DNA of 40,576 nt from Chloroflexi bacterium B3_Chlor (GTDB lineage: Bacteria; Chloroflexota; Anaerolineae; UBA7937; B3-Chlor): assembly GCA_005223035.1 (NCBI GenBank), contig NJBK01000004.1, forward strand, positions 1-40,576, given 5' to 3'. The notes under the pieces are model-generated. The model was not told where the DNA came from, did no database searches, and saw nothing but the letters and a program-made list of their open reading frames with translations. Of this stretch, positions 32,878 to 40,576 are shown piece after piece. The first letter of the stretch is position 1; every line of letters begins with the position of its first letter. The translations under genes were made by a program, and so were the position numbers.

Positions 32878-34216
32878 TGTCCGGCTAGTACGGGAGATGC
32901 TGGCTCGGGCGGAGGGTGCCCGGTTCCATTTGGAATGCGCAGATCGTCTTTCGACTGGACTAAGTGTCCTAGCTGCTGACGAGATCGACGTAGTTCTGTT
33001 GGATCTCTGGCTCCCCGACAGCCAGGGGCTTGACACGTTGGGCAACGTATTGGCCGAAGCACCACAGCTACCGGTTGTGGTATTGACCAGTATGGACGAC
33101 ACGGCGACCGCGGTCAAGGCAGTGCGGGACGGTGCGCAGGACTATCTGGTCAAAGGGCAGGTGGACAGCAACTTGCTGGCGCGCTGCATTCAGTATGCCA
33201 TCGAGCGCAGGCGGGCCGAGGAGGCTCTCAGACGCTCGGATGAGTTCTCCAGGAGCATCCTTGACAGCATGAATGATGCCGTCTATACGATTAGTGTTTC
33301 TGACAACAAGATACTCGGATGCAACAGGGTTTTCTTGGAACAGTGTGGATTGAAGGAAGAGGAGGCTATTGGGAAGAAGTGTTATGAGGTAACCCACGGC
33401 CGGTCTGATCCGTGTACACCTCCGATTACTTGTCCTGTCCGAGCTACCATAGATGGCGCAGAGCACTCAGTAAGCGAACATGTGCACTATCGGGCCGATG
33501 ACGAAAAGATATATGTGGAGGTCTGTGCCTCTCCAATCCGGGATGAAAGCGGGAGAATCATCCAGGCGGTTGTTGTATCGAGAGATGTCACCGAGCGCAG
33601 GCTAGCGGAGGAAGAACTCGAACAGAGTTTCGATCGATTACAGAGAATGCTGCAGGGCGCGGTCAACGCCCTGGCAGCAATGGCCGAAAAGAGGGACTCA
33701 TCCACAGCAGGTCATCAGCAGGGTGTGGTGCACCTGGCCTCTGCCATCGCGGAGGAAATGGGCCTTTCGGAGGAGCGAATCGAGGGCATCCAGGTGGCGG
33801 GGATTGTTCACGATATCGGCAAGATATACGTGCCTGCTGAAGTTCTCAACAAATCCGGCAAGTTGACCGGAATAGAGTTTGCCATGATTAGGGCTCACCC
33901 CCAAGCGGGTTACGACATCTTGAAGACGGTAGATTTCCCCTGGCCTGTGGCCGAGATTGTGCTTCAGCATCACGAAAGGATGGATGGCTCGGGGTATCCC
34001 CAGGGCCTTCGGGGTTCGGACATTCTGGTCGAGGCACGCATCCTGGCTGTAGCCGACGTAATCGAGGCCATGCTCTCTCACCGCCCATACCGCCCGGCAC
34101 ACTCGACCGGGGAAGCGTTCGAGGAGATCTCAAGGAACAAGGGTACCCTCTATGATCCTGAGGCGGTGGATGCTTGCCTCAAGGTCATTATGGAGAGGGG
34201 GTTCCATTTCAGATGA
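32828..34216 (+). CDS. Response regulator with PAS and HD-GYP domain (c-di-GMP phosphodiesterase)
   Basis: A 462-residue protein. The receiver (7-125) has phospho-acceptor Asp59 (VVLLDLWLPDSQG). A PAS domain (about 138-258) carries Cys185, Cys196 and Cys202. The HD-GYP domain (about 275-460) has His328-Asp329 (GIVHDIGKIYVP), HHERMDGSGYP at 381-391 and LAVADVIEAMLSHRPYR. HD-GYP enzymes hydrolyse cyclic di-GMP with a bimetal centre; all listed ligands are present, so activity is likely. TTG 32828 lies inside the preceding gene (50-base overlap) with GGAGAG 7 bases upstream; no later start keeps the receiver. Confidence 0.9.
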   Translation: MDDKAISILLIEDNPDDVRLVREMLARAEGARFHLECADRLSTGLSVLAADEIDVVLLDLWLPDSQGLDTLGNVLAEAPQLPVVVLTSMDDTATAVKAVRDGAQDYLVKGQVDSNLLARCIQYAIERRRAEEALRRSDEFSRSILDSMNDAVYTISVSDNKILGCNRVFLEQCGLKEEEAIGKKCYEVTHGRSDPCTPPITCPVRATIDGAEHSVSEHVHYRADDEKIYVEVCASPIRDESGRIIQAVVVSRDVTERRLAEEELEQSFDRLQRMLQGAVNALAAMAEKRDSSTAGHQQGVVHLASAIAEEMGLSEERIEGIQVAGIVHDIGKIYVPAEVLNKSGKLTGIEFAMIRAHPQAGYDILKTVDFPWPVAEIVLQHHERMDGSGYPQGLRGSDILVEARILAVADVIEAMLSHRPYRPAHSTGEAFEEISRNKGTLYDPEAVDACLKVIMERGFHFR

Positions 34217-34290
34217 GAGACTTGGAGGCCGAAGAGATCGCCACCACTTGCTGCCCAGGATATCTGTAGTTTGCCACCGTGGTGCTGAGC

Positions 34291-34319
34291 TTGGCAGTGC
34301 TGGAGCGCTACGGTTTGAT
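34291..34319 (+). promoter_or_regulatory. Promoter-like site in front of decayed receiver module, copy 2
   Basis: TTGGCA (34291-34296), 17 bases, TTTGAT (34314-34319). It aligns base for base in position with the copy 1 promoter 27084-27112, and the flanking AGTTTGCCACC is shared, but both hexamers are weaker. Confidence 0.4.
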
Positions 34320-34371
34320 ACCATGTCCAACGTCTCATCGCGGAGTTGCATACTCACTAGGAGAGGCCATC

Positions 34372-34744
34372 AACGCAGGCGATGAAGAGTCTGACTGTCA
34401 GACCAGGAGATTCGTGCTGGCGGGGGACGATCCCAATCACATTGACCTGGTGAAGACGGTGTTCGCCTGGGCTGACCCCCTGACCGAGATCGAGGCCGTA
34501 ACCATGCCCCGGGAGGCCCTGGGAAGGCTAGACAGGCAACCCTACGATGCAGTTCTGTTGGACTACGACCTTCCGGACGTGCACGGCCTGGAGTTGGTCA
34601 GGAGATAGTGGACAGAGCCTACCAGGTTTCTGTTGTTATGGTGACCGGTCGTGGCGATGAAGAAGTAGCGGTGCAGGCCATGAAGGCGGGGGCCTGGGAT
34701 TACTGAGTCAAGCGGATGACCATGCCGCCAGTCTGCCAGTAATC
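34372..34744 (+). pseudogene. Decayed receiver domain, copy 2 (former N-terminus of the kinase at 34745)
   Basis: At the place of the copy 1 ATG this copy reads AAC (34372-34374) after the same GGAGAGG, so the start codon is lost. The receiver then reads TRRFVLAGDDPNHIDLVKTV, DAVLLDYDLPDVHGLELVRR and stops at TAG 34606. The next frame continues it (IVDRAYQVSVVMVTGRGDEEVAVQAMKAGAWDY) to TGA 34703. A third frame carries the last part (SQADDHAASLPVIVASAVERDN), which runs straight into the kinase. This was once one receiver-kinase gene; two frame changes separate the parts now. Confidence 0.75.
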
Positions 34745-36901
34745 GTGGCGAGTGCAGTGGAAAGGGACAACATGCGTCTGCAGCAGCAGGAACTGGAAAA
34801 AGAGATAGTCAGACGGAACAGGGAACTTACCGCCCTCGGCTCTGTTGCCGCCGCACTGAGCCGGTCGCCTGAGCTTGGTGACATGCTGCAGGGGGCGCTG
34901 GATGCTGTTCTAGAGGCGCTGGAATTGGAAGCCGGGGCCATCTATCTTCTCGATGAAAAGCGTCACGAGCTGACTTTCAAGACAAGTCGAGGGGTTCCCA
35001 CAGGCGCACAGGAGCATTGCCGGGACAGTGATCTTTGGGCGAGATGGGCGAGTCGGGTGGTGCAATCCGGGGACGCAGAAATAATGGACGACACCTGTGA
35101 CCAGCCGGAATCCATGCGGGAGGAGGCAAGGGAAGCGGGTTTAGAGACTATCGTAGGTGTCCCGTTGAGGGCGAAGGGTGTGACTCTCGGCGTCATGGAG
35201 TTGGCCACTTCCCAGCCACGGCCCTTCGAAGAGGAGGATCTACAGCTCTTGGCCACCATAGGCAATCAAATCGGCGTAGCTACCCAGAACGCCACGCTCG
35301 TGGAACAGGTAGAACAGCGGCTGGGAGATCTGAACAAGCTCTATCGTGTCGCGGCGGACATAGTCAGTACTTTGGATCTGAATGAGGTGCTCCGCTCGAT
35401 CGTAGACACCGCTCAAGAAGTCATCCCCACGGCTGACAAAGCCATGATTCACCTCTTAGATGAGGAGACCGGATTGCTGGTACCCAGAGTACCCTCCGAT
35501 CCCGAGCCCGATCCTCTCCGCAGGGCGAGCATGCATGTCGGCGAAGGCATCGCCGGACTAGTGTCGCAAGAGAGGAAGACAATCTACGTACCAGACATTC
35601 GAGAAGATCCCCGTTATCTGGACCTGGGCTCAGATATCCAGTCCCTTCTGGTTGCGCCGTTGTTGATCGAAGAGAAGCTTGTTGGCACTCTCACCGTGGA
35701 TAGCACCCAAGCGAACGCGTTCGATCGTGACAATGAGAGAATGTTGACCATGCTGGCCAGCCAGGCGGCCGTCGCCATCGAGAACGCCCAATTGTATGAG
35801 CGATTGAGGGAGTCCGAGGAGAGATACCGGGCTTACGTGGAGAACGTCCCCGATGCCATCTGGGAGACGGATGCCAAAAACCGCTTCACTTATTGGAGTC
35901 CTCAGATCGAGAATCTCACCGGTTATGCGCCTCAAGAGCTTCTGGGACAAACCCCCTACGAGCGCCTGATACACCCTGATGACGTGAAAGAGTTCAGTAA
36001 CAGGATTCAGCAGACGGTGGAAGAAGAGAGGCAAGAGTACACGCTAACCCACCGCGCCTTCCATCGAGATGGCACCATCTTGCAGCTTGAGACTAGCATC
36101 AGGGCGGTGCGACACGATGCTGGCAGCATAGTCAAATTCCAGGGTGTGTTGCGCGATGTGTCAGAACGGGTTCGTCTCCAGACACAGCTGCTCCACAGTG
36201 AAAAGATGGCCGCCCTTGGACGGCTGGGCGCCTCCATTGCCCACGAGATCAACAACCCTCTCCAGTCGGTGCAGAACTGCTTGACACTGCTGGGGGAGGA
36301 ACTGCAGGACAGACAGCGACCGGACAAGCTGAACCAATATCTTGGCGTCGTTGGGAGCGAAATCGAGCGCATCTCTGCCATCGTGAGCCGCATGCGCAGT
36401 TTCTATCGCCCGGAGCACGGGGGGGTGCAACCTACCAGCCTCCACGCCGTCTTGGCGAGTGTGTTAGGGCTCGCCGGGAAGCAGCTGCAACACAGCGACG
36501 TGGCAATCGAGCGCGAGTTGGCGGAAGAACTGCCGATAATTGAGGCCAATCCCGATCACCTGAAGCAGGTCTTCTTGAACCTGGTGCTGAACGCCATTGA
36601 TGCTATGCCAGAAGGTGGCACTTTGCGCATATCGACTGCTCAGGATCGGGTAGAAGCCGCCAGAGACGAACGGCTGTTGCCGGCAGTGCGCGTCGAGTTC
36701 AGCGACACCGGGGAGGGCATGCCCCCGGAGATACTATCCAGGATCTTCGAACCCTTTTTCACCACCAGGCAGGAAGGGACAGGGTTGGGGCTTTCTATCA
36801 GTTATGGGATTATCGAGTCCCACAACGGGCGCATCTCAGCGACGAGCCAGGTGGGAGTGGGCACAACCTTCACTATTCTGTTGCCGGTGGAACAAGCGTA
36901 G
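34745..36901 (+). CDS. Sensor histidine kinase: GAF-GAF-PAS-HisKA-HATPase
   Basis: A 718-residue soluble kinase. A coiled start (MRLQQQELEKEIVRRNRELTAL without membrane helices) leads to GAF1 (about 34-182), GAF2 (199-352), PAS (357-474; ENVPDAIWETDAKNRFTYWS), HisKA with phospho-acceptor His about 500 (LGASIAHEINNPLQSV), and HATPase (596-716; NLVLNAIDAMPEGG, FSDTGEGMP, GTGLGLSISYGI). GTG 34745 has no ribosome site of its own, and the frame is open upstream into receiver-like sequence, so this is the intact rear of a broken receiver-kinase fusion. It may be translated by coupling or not well at all. The OmpR-type regulator 48 bases downstream is the likely partner. Confidence 0.88.
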   Translation: MASAVERDNMRLQQQELEKEIVRRNRELTALGSVAAALSRSPELGDMLQGALDAVLEALELEAGAIYLLDEKRHELTFKTSRGVPTGAQEHCRDSDLWARWASRVVQSGDAEIMDDTCDQPESMREEAREAGLETIVGVPLRAKGVTLGVMELATSQPRPFEEEDLQLLATIGNQIGVATQNATLVEQVEQRLGDLNKLYRVAADIVSTLDLNEVLRSIVDTAQEVIPTADKAMIHLLDEETGLLVPRVPSDPEPDPLRRASMHVGEGIAGLVSQERKTIYVPDIREDPRYLDLGSDIQSLLVAPLLIEEKLVGTLTVDSTQANAFDRDNERMLTMLASQAAVAIENAQLYERLRESEERYRAYVENVPDAIWETDAKNRFTYWSPQIENLTGYAPQELLGQTPYERLIHPDDVKEFSNRIQQTVEEERQEYTLTHRAFHRDGTILQLETSIRAVRHDAGSIVKFQGVLRDVSERVRLQTQLLHSEKMAALGRLGASIAHEINNPLQSVQNCLTLLGEELQDRQRPDKLNQYLGVVGSEIERISAIVSRMRSFYRPEHGGVQPTSLHAVLASVLGLAGKQLQHSDVAIERELAEELPIIEANPDHLKQVFLNLVLNAIDAMPEGGTLRISTAQDRVEAARDERLLPAVRVEFSDTGEGMPPEILSRIFEPFFTTRQEGTGLGLSISYGIIESHNGRISATSQVGVGTTFTILLPVEQA

Positions 36902-36948
36902 GGCAGAACCAGGGAAGGTGCGGACAGTTGCGAGGGGGAGTAGTAGTC

Positions 36949-37746
36949 ATGGCTGCAACAGCGAAGATCTTAGTCGTGGACGATGAGGCGGGAATACGCT
37001 TCTCTTTGGAAGAGATGCTGACCCGGGACGGGCACCAAGTGGTGGCCGTGGAAAGTGGGGAGACCGCACTGGAGCGTCTCGCCGGGGAGCAGTTCGACTT
37101 GGCGCTGATTGACCTGAAGCTGAAAGGCATTGGGGGCATGGAAGTGCTGGCAGCAATGCGCCGGCAGTCACCGGACACTGCCGCCATCGTTCTCACAGCC
37201 CACGCCTCGCTGGAGACAGCGGTCGAAGCACTGCGCCAGGGAGCTCACGATTATCTATTCAAGCCTTGCAAGACAGTCGAGTTGCGTGAGAGTGTGCACA
37301 CGGGCCTGCGCAAGCGTCAGCGAGAGTTGCGGCAGCGTGGCTTGTTGCGCCAACTAGAGCAGTACCTCGCCCGCAGTGCAGAAGATATCCGCGAGACCGT
37401 TCCGTCAGATACGACCTCGGGGCCGGTCGAGGAGCAGGCGCGCTTCCTGCAACGGGGTGGCTTGATCGCGGATCTTATGCGGCATCTAATCACTCTGGAC
37501 GGCCACCTGCTGGAACTCAGCCCCACCGAGTTTGACCTGCTCGCCTACCTGACTAGCGAGGCCCCACGGGTTGTGCCGCCACAGGAGTTGGTGCGCGAGG
37601 CGCAAGGGTATGAATGTGAACCCTGGGAGGCGAGCGGTATTGTGCGGTACCACGTCTACCGCATTCGGCGGAAGGTGAAAGCTGCCACAGGACGCACAGA
37701 TGTCATCCGCACAGTGCGTGGGGTGGGTTACACGATAGGCGAGTAA
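36949..37746 (+). CDS. OmpR-family response regulator
   Basis: A 265-residue regulator. The receiver (6-122) has Asp11-Asp12, phospho-acceptor Asp55 (LALIDLKLKGIGG), Thr in IVLTAHAS and Lys in YLFKPCK. After a long Arg/Gln-rich linker comes an OmpR-type winged helix (ITLDGHLLELSPTEFDLLAYL...GIVRYHVYRIRRKV...IRTVRGVGYTIGE). ATG 36949 is 9 bases after GGGGGAG; TTG 36928 is rejected because it would put that site inside the gene. Probably phosphorylated by the kinase just upstream. The truncated gene at 20822 is its paralog. Ends in a terminator. Confidence 0.93.
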   Translation: MAATAKILVVDDEAGIRFSLEEMLTRDGHQVVAVESGETALERLAGEQFDLALIDLKLKGIGGMEVLAAMRRQSPDTAAIVLTAHASLETAVEALRQGAHDYLFKPCKTVELRESVHTGLRKRQRELRQRGLLRQLEQYLARSAEDIRETVPSDTTSGPVEEQARFLQRGGLIADLMRHLITLDGHLLELSPTEFDLLAYLTSEAPRVVPPQELVREAQGYECEPWEASGIVRYHVYRIRRKVKAATGRTDVIRTVRGVGYTIGE

Positions 37747-37794
37747 CACGTCCGGCAGCGCCTGCCTGTGCGTGATGTGGGGGTCAACGATGAT

Positions 37795-37824
37795 GGGGCG
37801 ACCGAAAGAGGTCGCTCCTTTTTT
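37795..37824 (+). terminator. Intrinsic terminator after the OmpR-type regulator
   Basis: Stem GGGGCGACC/GGTCGCTCC (37795-37803 with 37810-37818), loop GAAAGA, then six Ts. Confidence 0.88.
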
Positions 37825-37982
37825 GTCTACAAACATGATTGCCACAAAGTTGCCACGTAATGCTAACAGCACATGTCGTGATTTGTGCTATGCTGATTAC
37901 CAAAGATGGGCTCGCGGTTCTTCGAACAGGGTCCTTCGATCTGCCGGCCGGTGACTGTTGAAGGAGGTCTGGCGACACAGCT

Positions 37983-38699
37983 ATGAGAGTCCTCTCCAAT
38001 TGGGATATCAGGGTGATGGAGGAGGAGAGGCATCGGTTGGCGCGCGAGTTCCATGATGGCCCTCTCCAAGCGTTGACTGCGATGGCGATCCGAATCGACC
38101 TGTGCAAGCAACTGTCGGCTGGGAATGATTTTGTGGCTTTGCAGAACGAGCTGGCACAACTGAGACTCGATTTTCAGAAGAGCATCATTGAAATCAGGGA
38201 TGTGATGGCCGAGTGGCGTCTGCCATCTTTGGAAGGGAAGGGTCTGCGAGAGGCCATAAGTGACTATGTGCGCCAGTATGAAGTTCATACCGCAATCGAG
38301 GTGGGTCTCGATCTGAGAGGCGTCTCTGCCCCCCAGTTGACCGAGGCGCAGCAAGTGGCCATCTTCCGAATCTTGCAAGAGGCCTTGCGGAACGCCAGTC
38401 AGCATGCCGAGGCCTCCGAAGTGCGGATCGAAGCGGTCATGGAATCCGGCAAGCTGCAAGTATCTGTTCAGGACAATGGAAAAGGGTTCAACCTGCTCAG
38501 CGCCACGGCCAATTATCCCCAGCAGGGCCTAGGTTTGGCGGGCATGCAAGAGAGAGCTAAAGCTCTGGGGGGGGAGTTGCAGATAGACTCGCAACCTGGC
38601 CGGGGAACGATTGTCAGATTGAGCGTTCCTCTGGAGGATTCAAGGGGCGAGTTTGAGGAAGGTTCCGATGCGTGGCTGTCAGCGCCTGCGGAGACATGA
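37983..38699 (+). CDS. Small soluble NarL-type histidine kinase without sensor domain
   Basis: A 238-residue kinase core. HisKA_3 occupies about 12-80 (EEERHRLAREFHDGPLQALTAM, phospho-acceptor His24) and HATPase_c about 130-225 (ILQEALRNASQHAEA, VQDNGKGFN, GLGLAGMQERAKALGG). No input domain or membrane helix is present, so control must come from a partner. AAGGAGG (37961-37967) lies 15 bases before ATG 37983, too far to be ideal; no other start is in frame. It precedes the GTPase gene by 44 bases, suggesting that kinase and GTPase act in one pathway. Confidence 0.88.
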   Translation: MRVLSNWDIRVMEEERHRLAREFHDGPLQALTAMAIRIDLCKQLSAGNDFVALQNELAQLRLDFQKSIIEIRDVMAEWRLPSLEGKGLREAISDYVRQYEVHTAIEVGLDLRGVSAPQLTEAQQVAIFRILQEALRNASQHAEASEVRIEAVMESGKLQVSVQDNGKGFNLLSATANYPQQGLGLAGMQERAKALGGELQIDSQPGRGTIVRLSVPLEDSRGEFEEGSDAWLSAPAET

Positions 38700-38743
38700 G
38701 TCACTGAGCGGAGCGGCCCCGTCCAACTGCGGGAAGTCATGCC

Positions 38744-39319
38744 ATGTTCATCAATCGGAAGCTTGGAGAGCTGAATCTCAAGGTGGTTTATTACGGGCCT
38801 GCTCTGAGCGGGAAGACGACCAATCTGGAATACATCCACGACAACATCGACCCAAGGTTGCGGACGGAACTGGTATCGCTGAAGACCCAGGAGGATCGCA
38901 CCTTGTTCTTCGATTTTCTCCAGCTGGAGCTGGGACAGGTCAAGGGACTCAAGCCCAAGTTCAATCTCTATACTGTGCCTGGACAAGTCATCTATGCGGC
39001 CAGTCGCAGGTTGGTCTTGGAGGGGGCAGATGGGGTGGTCTTTGTGGCTGATTCGCAGGCAGACCGGTTGCGGGATAACATCGACCTCTTGGGCAACCTG
39101 GTCATCTATCTGTCCAAGAAGGGTCAGGCCCTGTCTGATTACCCCATGGTCTTGCAGTGCAATAAGCAGGACTTGCCCAACGCCATGCCTCCTGAGGAGC
39201 TAAGGAATCGCCTGAGGCAAGACAGTGTGCCCTGCTTGGGTTCTGTGGCCACGGAAGGGGAGGGTGTTTTCGACACTTTGAAGATGATCATCAACCTGGT
39301 CGTGGGCCAAGTAAGATAG
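38744..39319 (+). CDS. MglA-type Ras-like small GTPase
   Basis: A 191-residue GTPase. P-loop GPALSGKTT (18-26), switch I region with TQEDRTLFFDF (48-58), G3 TVPGQ (77-81), with the Gly-Gln and without the usual DxxG Asp, as in MglA, and G4 NKQDLP (140-145). Myxococcus MglA sets the leading cell pole and is switched off by its roadblock-type GAP MglB; wider family members act with roadblock partners in many phyla. Here PATAN-roadblock and roadblock genes lie next door (39348) and upstream (22404, 24509). ATG 38744 has only a weak ribosome site (GGGAAG). Confidence 0.92.
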   Translation: MFINRKLGELNLKVVYYGPALSGKTTNLEYIHDNIDPRLRTELVSLKTQEDRTLFFDFLQLELGQVKGLKPKFNLYTVPGQVIYAASRRLVLEGADGVVFVADSQADRLRDNIDLLGNLVIYLSKKGQALSDYPMVLQCNKQDLPNAMPPEELRNRLRQDSVPCLGSVATEGEGVFDTLKMIINLVVGQVR

Positions 39320-39347
39320 GAGACCAATTCCGGAGGGGGAGAGTCGG

Positions 39348-40082
39348 GTGGCGGTCAAGGGCGATTTGCGGGACATGGATCTGAGCAGCATCATCTCCAT
39401 CAACTGCAATGAGATGAACCAGGCTCGGCTAACGATCCGAAATGAAGGTAGGGAGGCGACCATATTCTTCCAAGATGGCAGTATCGTACATATGAGCGTG
39501 GGGTCGAAAGAGGGAGAGGAGGTGATATATGAAGTATTGGCCTGGGAGGAGGGTACCTTCTGGTTGGAGCAGGGCGTCCCTGCTCCCAAGAGGACTGTGA
39601 CCACACGTTGGTCGGAACTCCTCCTGGAAGGGATGCAGCAGCTTGATGAGGGTGCAGCATTGGAAAGAGGCTTGAGTGGAGAGGAGGTGAATGAAATGGC
39701 CAAGAAGAGAAGCCCACTGGCTGCCCTGCTGGAAGAGATGGGTGGAGAGATCCCAGGTTTCGTGGCAGCGGCTGTGGTCGGCATGGACGGTCTGCCCGTC
39801 GCTGAGTATGCGACTAAGGACTTCGATGTGGAGACCGCCGCTGCGCAGTTCGCCCTGGTCATGAAGCTGGTCGAAAAAAGTGCGGCCCAGATCGGAAGCG
39901 ACGAGATCGAGGACAACCTGGTCACCGCCAAAGACGCCTACATCCTCACCCGTTACCTGGGTGACGGATCGTACTTCCTGGCGACAGCCGTAGACAGGGA
40001 CGCAGCCAGTCTGGGGAATGTGCGTCTGATGACCCGGATGTTCGGTTTGGGATTGTGGGACGCCATCCCTCGTCGGAAGTGA
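39348..40082 (+). CDS. PATAN (DUF4388) - roadblock/LC7 protein
   Basis: A 244-residue protein. Residues 3-105 are PATAN (GDLRDMDLSSIISINCNEMN...ATIFFQDGSIVHMSVG...WEEGTFWLEQGVPAPKRTV). Residues about 122-238 are roadblock/LC7 (LAALLEEMGGEIPGFVAAAVVGMDGLPVAEY...AAAQFALVMKLVEKSAAQIG...AYILTRYLGDGSYFLATAVDRD). The PATAN half is a near twin of that in 22404-23468, but without a receiver. GTG 39348 lies 29 bases after the GTPase stop, with GGAGGGGGAG before it. It is the best candidate regulator (GAP or scaffold) of the neighbouring GTPase. Confidence 0.87.
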   Translation: MAVKGDLRDMDLSSIISINCNEMNQARLTIRNEGREATIFFQDGSIVHMSVGSKEGEEVIYEVLAWEEGTFWLEQGVPAPKRTVTTRWSELLLEGMQQLDEGAALERGLSGEEVNEMAKKRSPLAALLEEMGGEIPGFVAAAVVGMDGLPVAEYATKDFDVETAAAQFALVMKLVEKSAAQIGSDEIEDNLVTAKDAYILTRYLGDGSYFLATAVDRDAASLGNVRLMTRMFGLGLWDAIPRRK

Positions 40083-40128
40083 ACACCTGTCAGTATGAGC
40101 ATCTTGAAGAAAGGAGATACACAAGAAG

Positions 40129-40576
40129 ATGGCAACAGATGATAAGAAGAAGGCTAACCAGCTGCGTCTGATGGGTATCACGATGCGCGGCGTCGCCCTG
40201 GGCATATGGGATGTGGTCGGCGAGACTGCCTCTTCCCTGGGCCCTTCTATCGGCGCTCAGACGTTGGAGGTGCTGGAGAAGGAGATGGGTCTGGAGATCG
40301 CTGGCGAGAAGCCGGAGGACGTGCTGACCGAGATAGGCCGCCTGTTCGTGGACGAGTTCGGCTTCGCCGACAGGGTCGACGTTGATTCAAGTAGCGGCTC
40401 CGTCAGCATGGTGGTCAACAACTGCAAGATGGCCACGCTGACCGGCAAGTTGATAGACGACGGGGTGGATCCTTTCATCTGCCCTTACCGTAACACCGGT
40501 CTGGCCGCCTTGAAGCGCCTGGGCTTGCACGCCCGAGCGCGAGTGGCGTTCGACCCGGCCAAGGGCTCGGTCATCA
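40129..40576 (+). CDS. Unrecognised protein, cut by right window edge
   Basis: The first 149 residues are visible, starting at ATG 40129 with AAGGAG 12 bases upstream. A basic start (TDDKKKANQLRLMG) is followed by helices (TLEVLEKEMGLEI, EDVLTEIGRLFVDEFG) and a beta-rich part with Cys99 (VVNNCKMATL) and Cys118 (PFICPYRNTGLAALKRLG). The Cys-x-Tyr and helix pattern recalls V4R-like small-ligand domains, but I cannot confirm it. Co-directional with and 46 bases after the PATAN-roadblock gene, so probably part of the same unit. Confidence 0.6.
   Translation, partial: MATDDKKKANQLRLMGITMRGVALGIWDVVGETASSLGPSIGAQTLEVLEKEMGLEIAGEKPEDVLTEIGRLFVDEFGFADRVDVDSSSGSVSMVVNNCKMATLTGKLIDDGVDPFICPYRNTGLAALKRLGLHARARVAFDPAKGSVI

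Noticed and set aside
34608..34703. Programmed -1 frameshift or a second Sec codon in the decayed receiver
   Set aside because: No slippery heptamer occurs at the frame change, the TGA at 34701-34703 is not at a Cys position, and the start codon is also lost.
1..40576. CRISPR arrays, insertion sequences, prophage or integrase genes
   Set aside because: No regularly spaced repeats, transposase motifs or integrase motifs were seen on either strand.

Overview
The window is a bacterial chromosome segment of moderately high G+C. It looks most like Chloroflexota (Anaerolineae-like) or a neighbouring deep lineage. This is inferred from gene style: a histidine kinase with five GAF domains, many DUF4388 (PATAN) and roadblock proteins, and intergenic CTTCGA...CTCAGGACAGG-type repeats. 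No rRNA or marker phylogeny is available. Both ends cut a gene.

Layout. 1-571 (minus): start of a type IIG-like restriction-modification gene with its own promoter. 572-1126: gene-free, repeat-rich spacer. 1127-3282 (plus): methyltransferase and GT4 glycosyltransferase pair. 3287-7720 (minus): operon lepA, 5'-nucleotidase-like protein, MFS transporter. 7825-9976 (plus): secG, peptide-type substrate-binding protein, tRNA-Leu(CAG) and terminator. 10113-10853: SIMPL-domain protein. 10927-14088: a PqqD-like/radical SAM/SPASM enzyme, a methyltransferase and a two-domain disulfide oxidoreductase. The oxidoreductase reading frame runs through an in-frame TGA at the first catalytic Cys position of a CPYC site. 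A SECIS-like hairpin with a GGUC loop follows, so it is almost certainly a selenoprotein. 14170-16472: two polysaccharide genes. 16888-20747: a four-gene ABC-2/GldG/DUF4340 exporter-like operon.

From 20822 to the right edge the window is a signalling island. It holds REC-PATAN-roadblock, tandem-PATAN-like, roadblock, PATAN and HAMP membrane proteins, histidine kinases, response regulators, an HD-GYP protein, an MglA-type small GTPase and a PATAN-roadblock protein. Roadblock proteins are known partners (GAPs) of MglA-type GTPases. The inferred logic is that kinases and receivers feed PATAN/roadblock adaptors that set the GTPase state, with HD-GYP linking to cyclic-di-GMP turnover. The island is also eroding: there is a truncated OmpR-type regulator (20822), a truncated roadblock gene (26732), and two diverged copies of a frameshifted receiver module with matching promoter positions (27084 and 34291) in front of the two large kinases.
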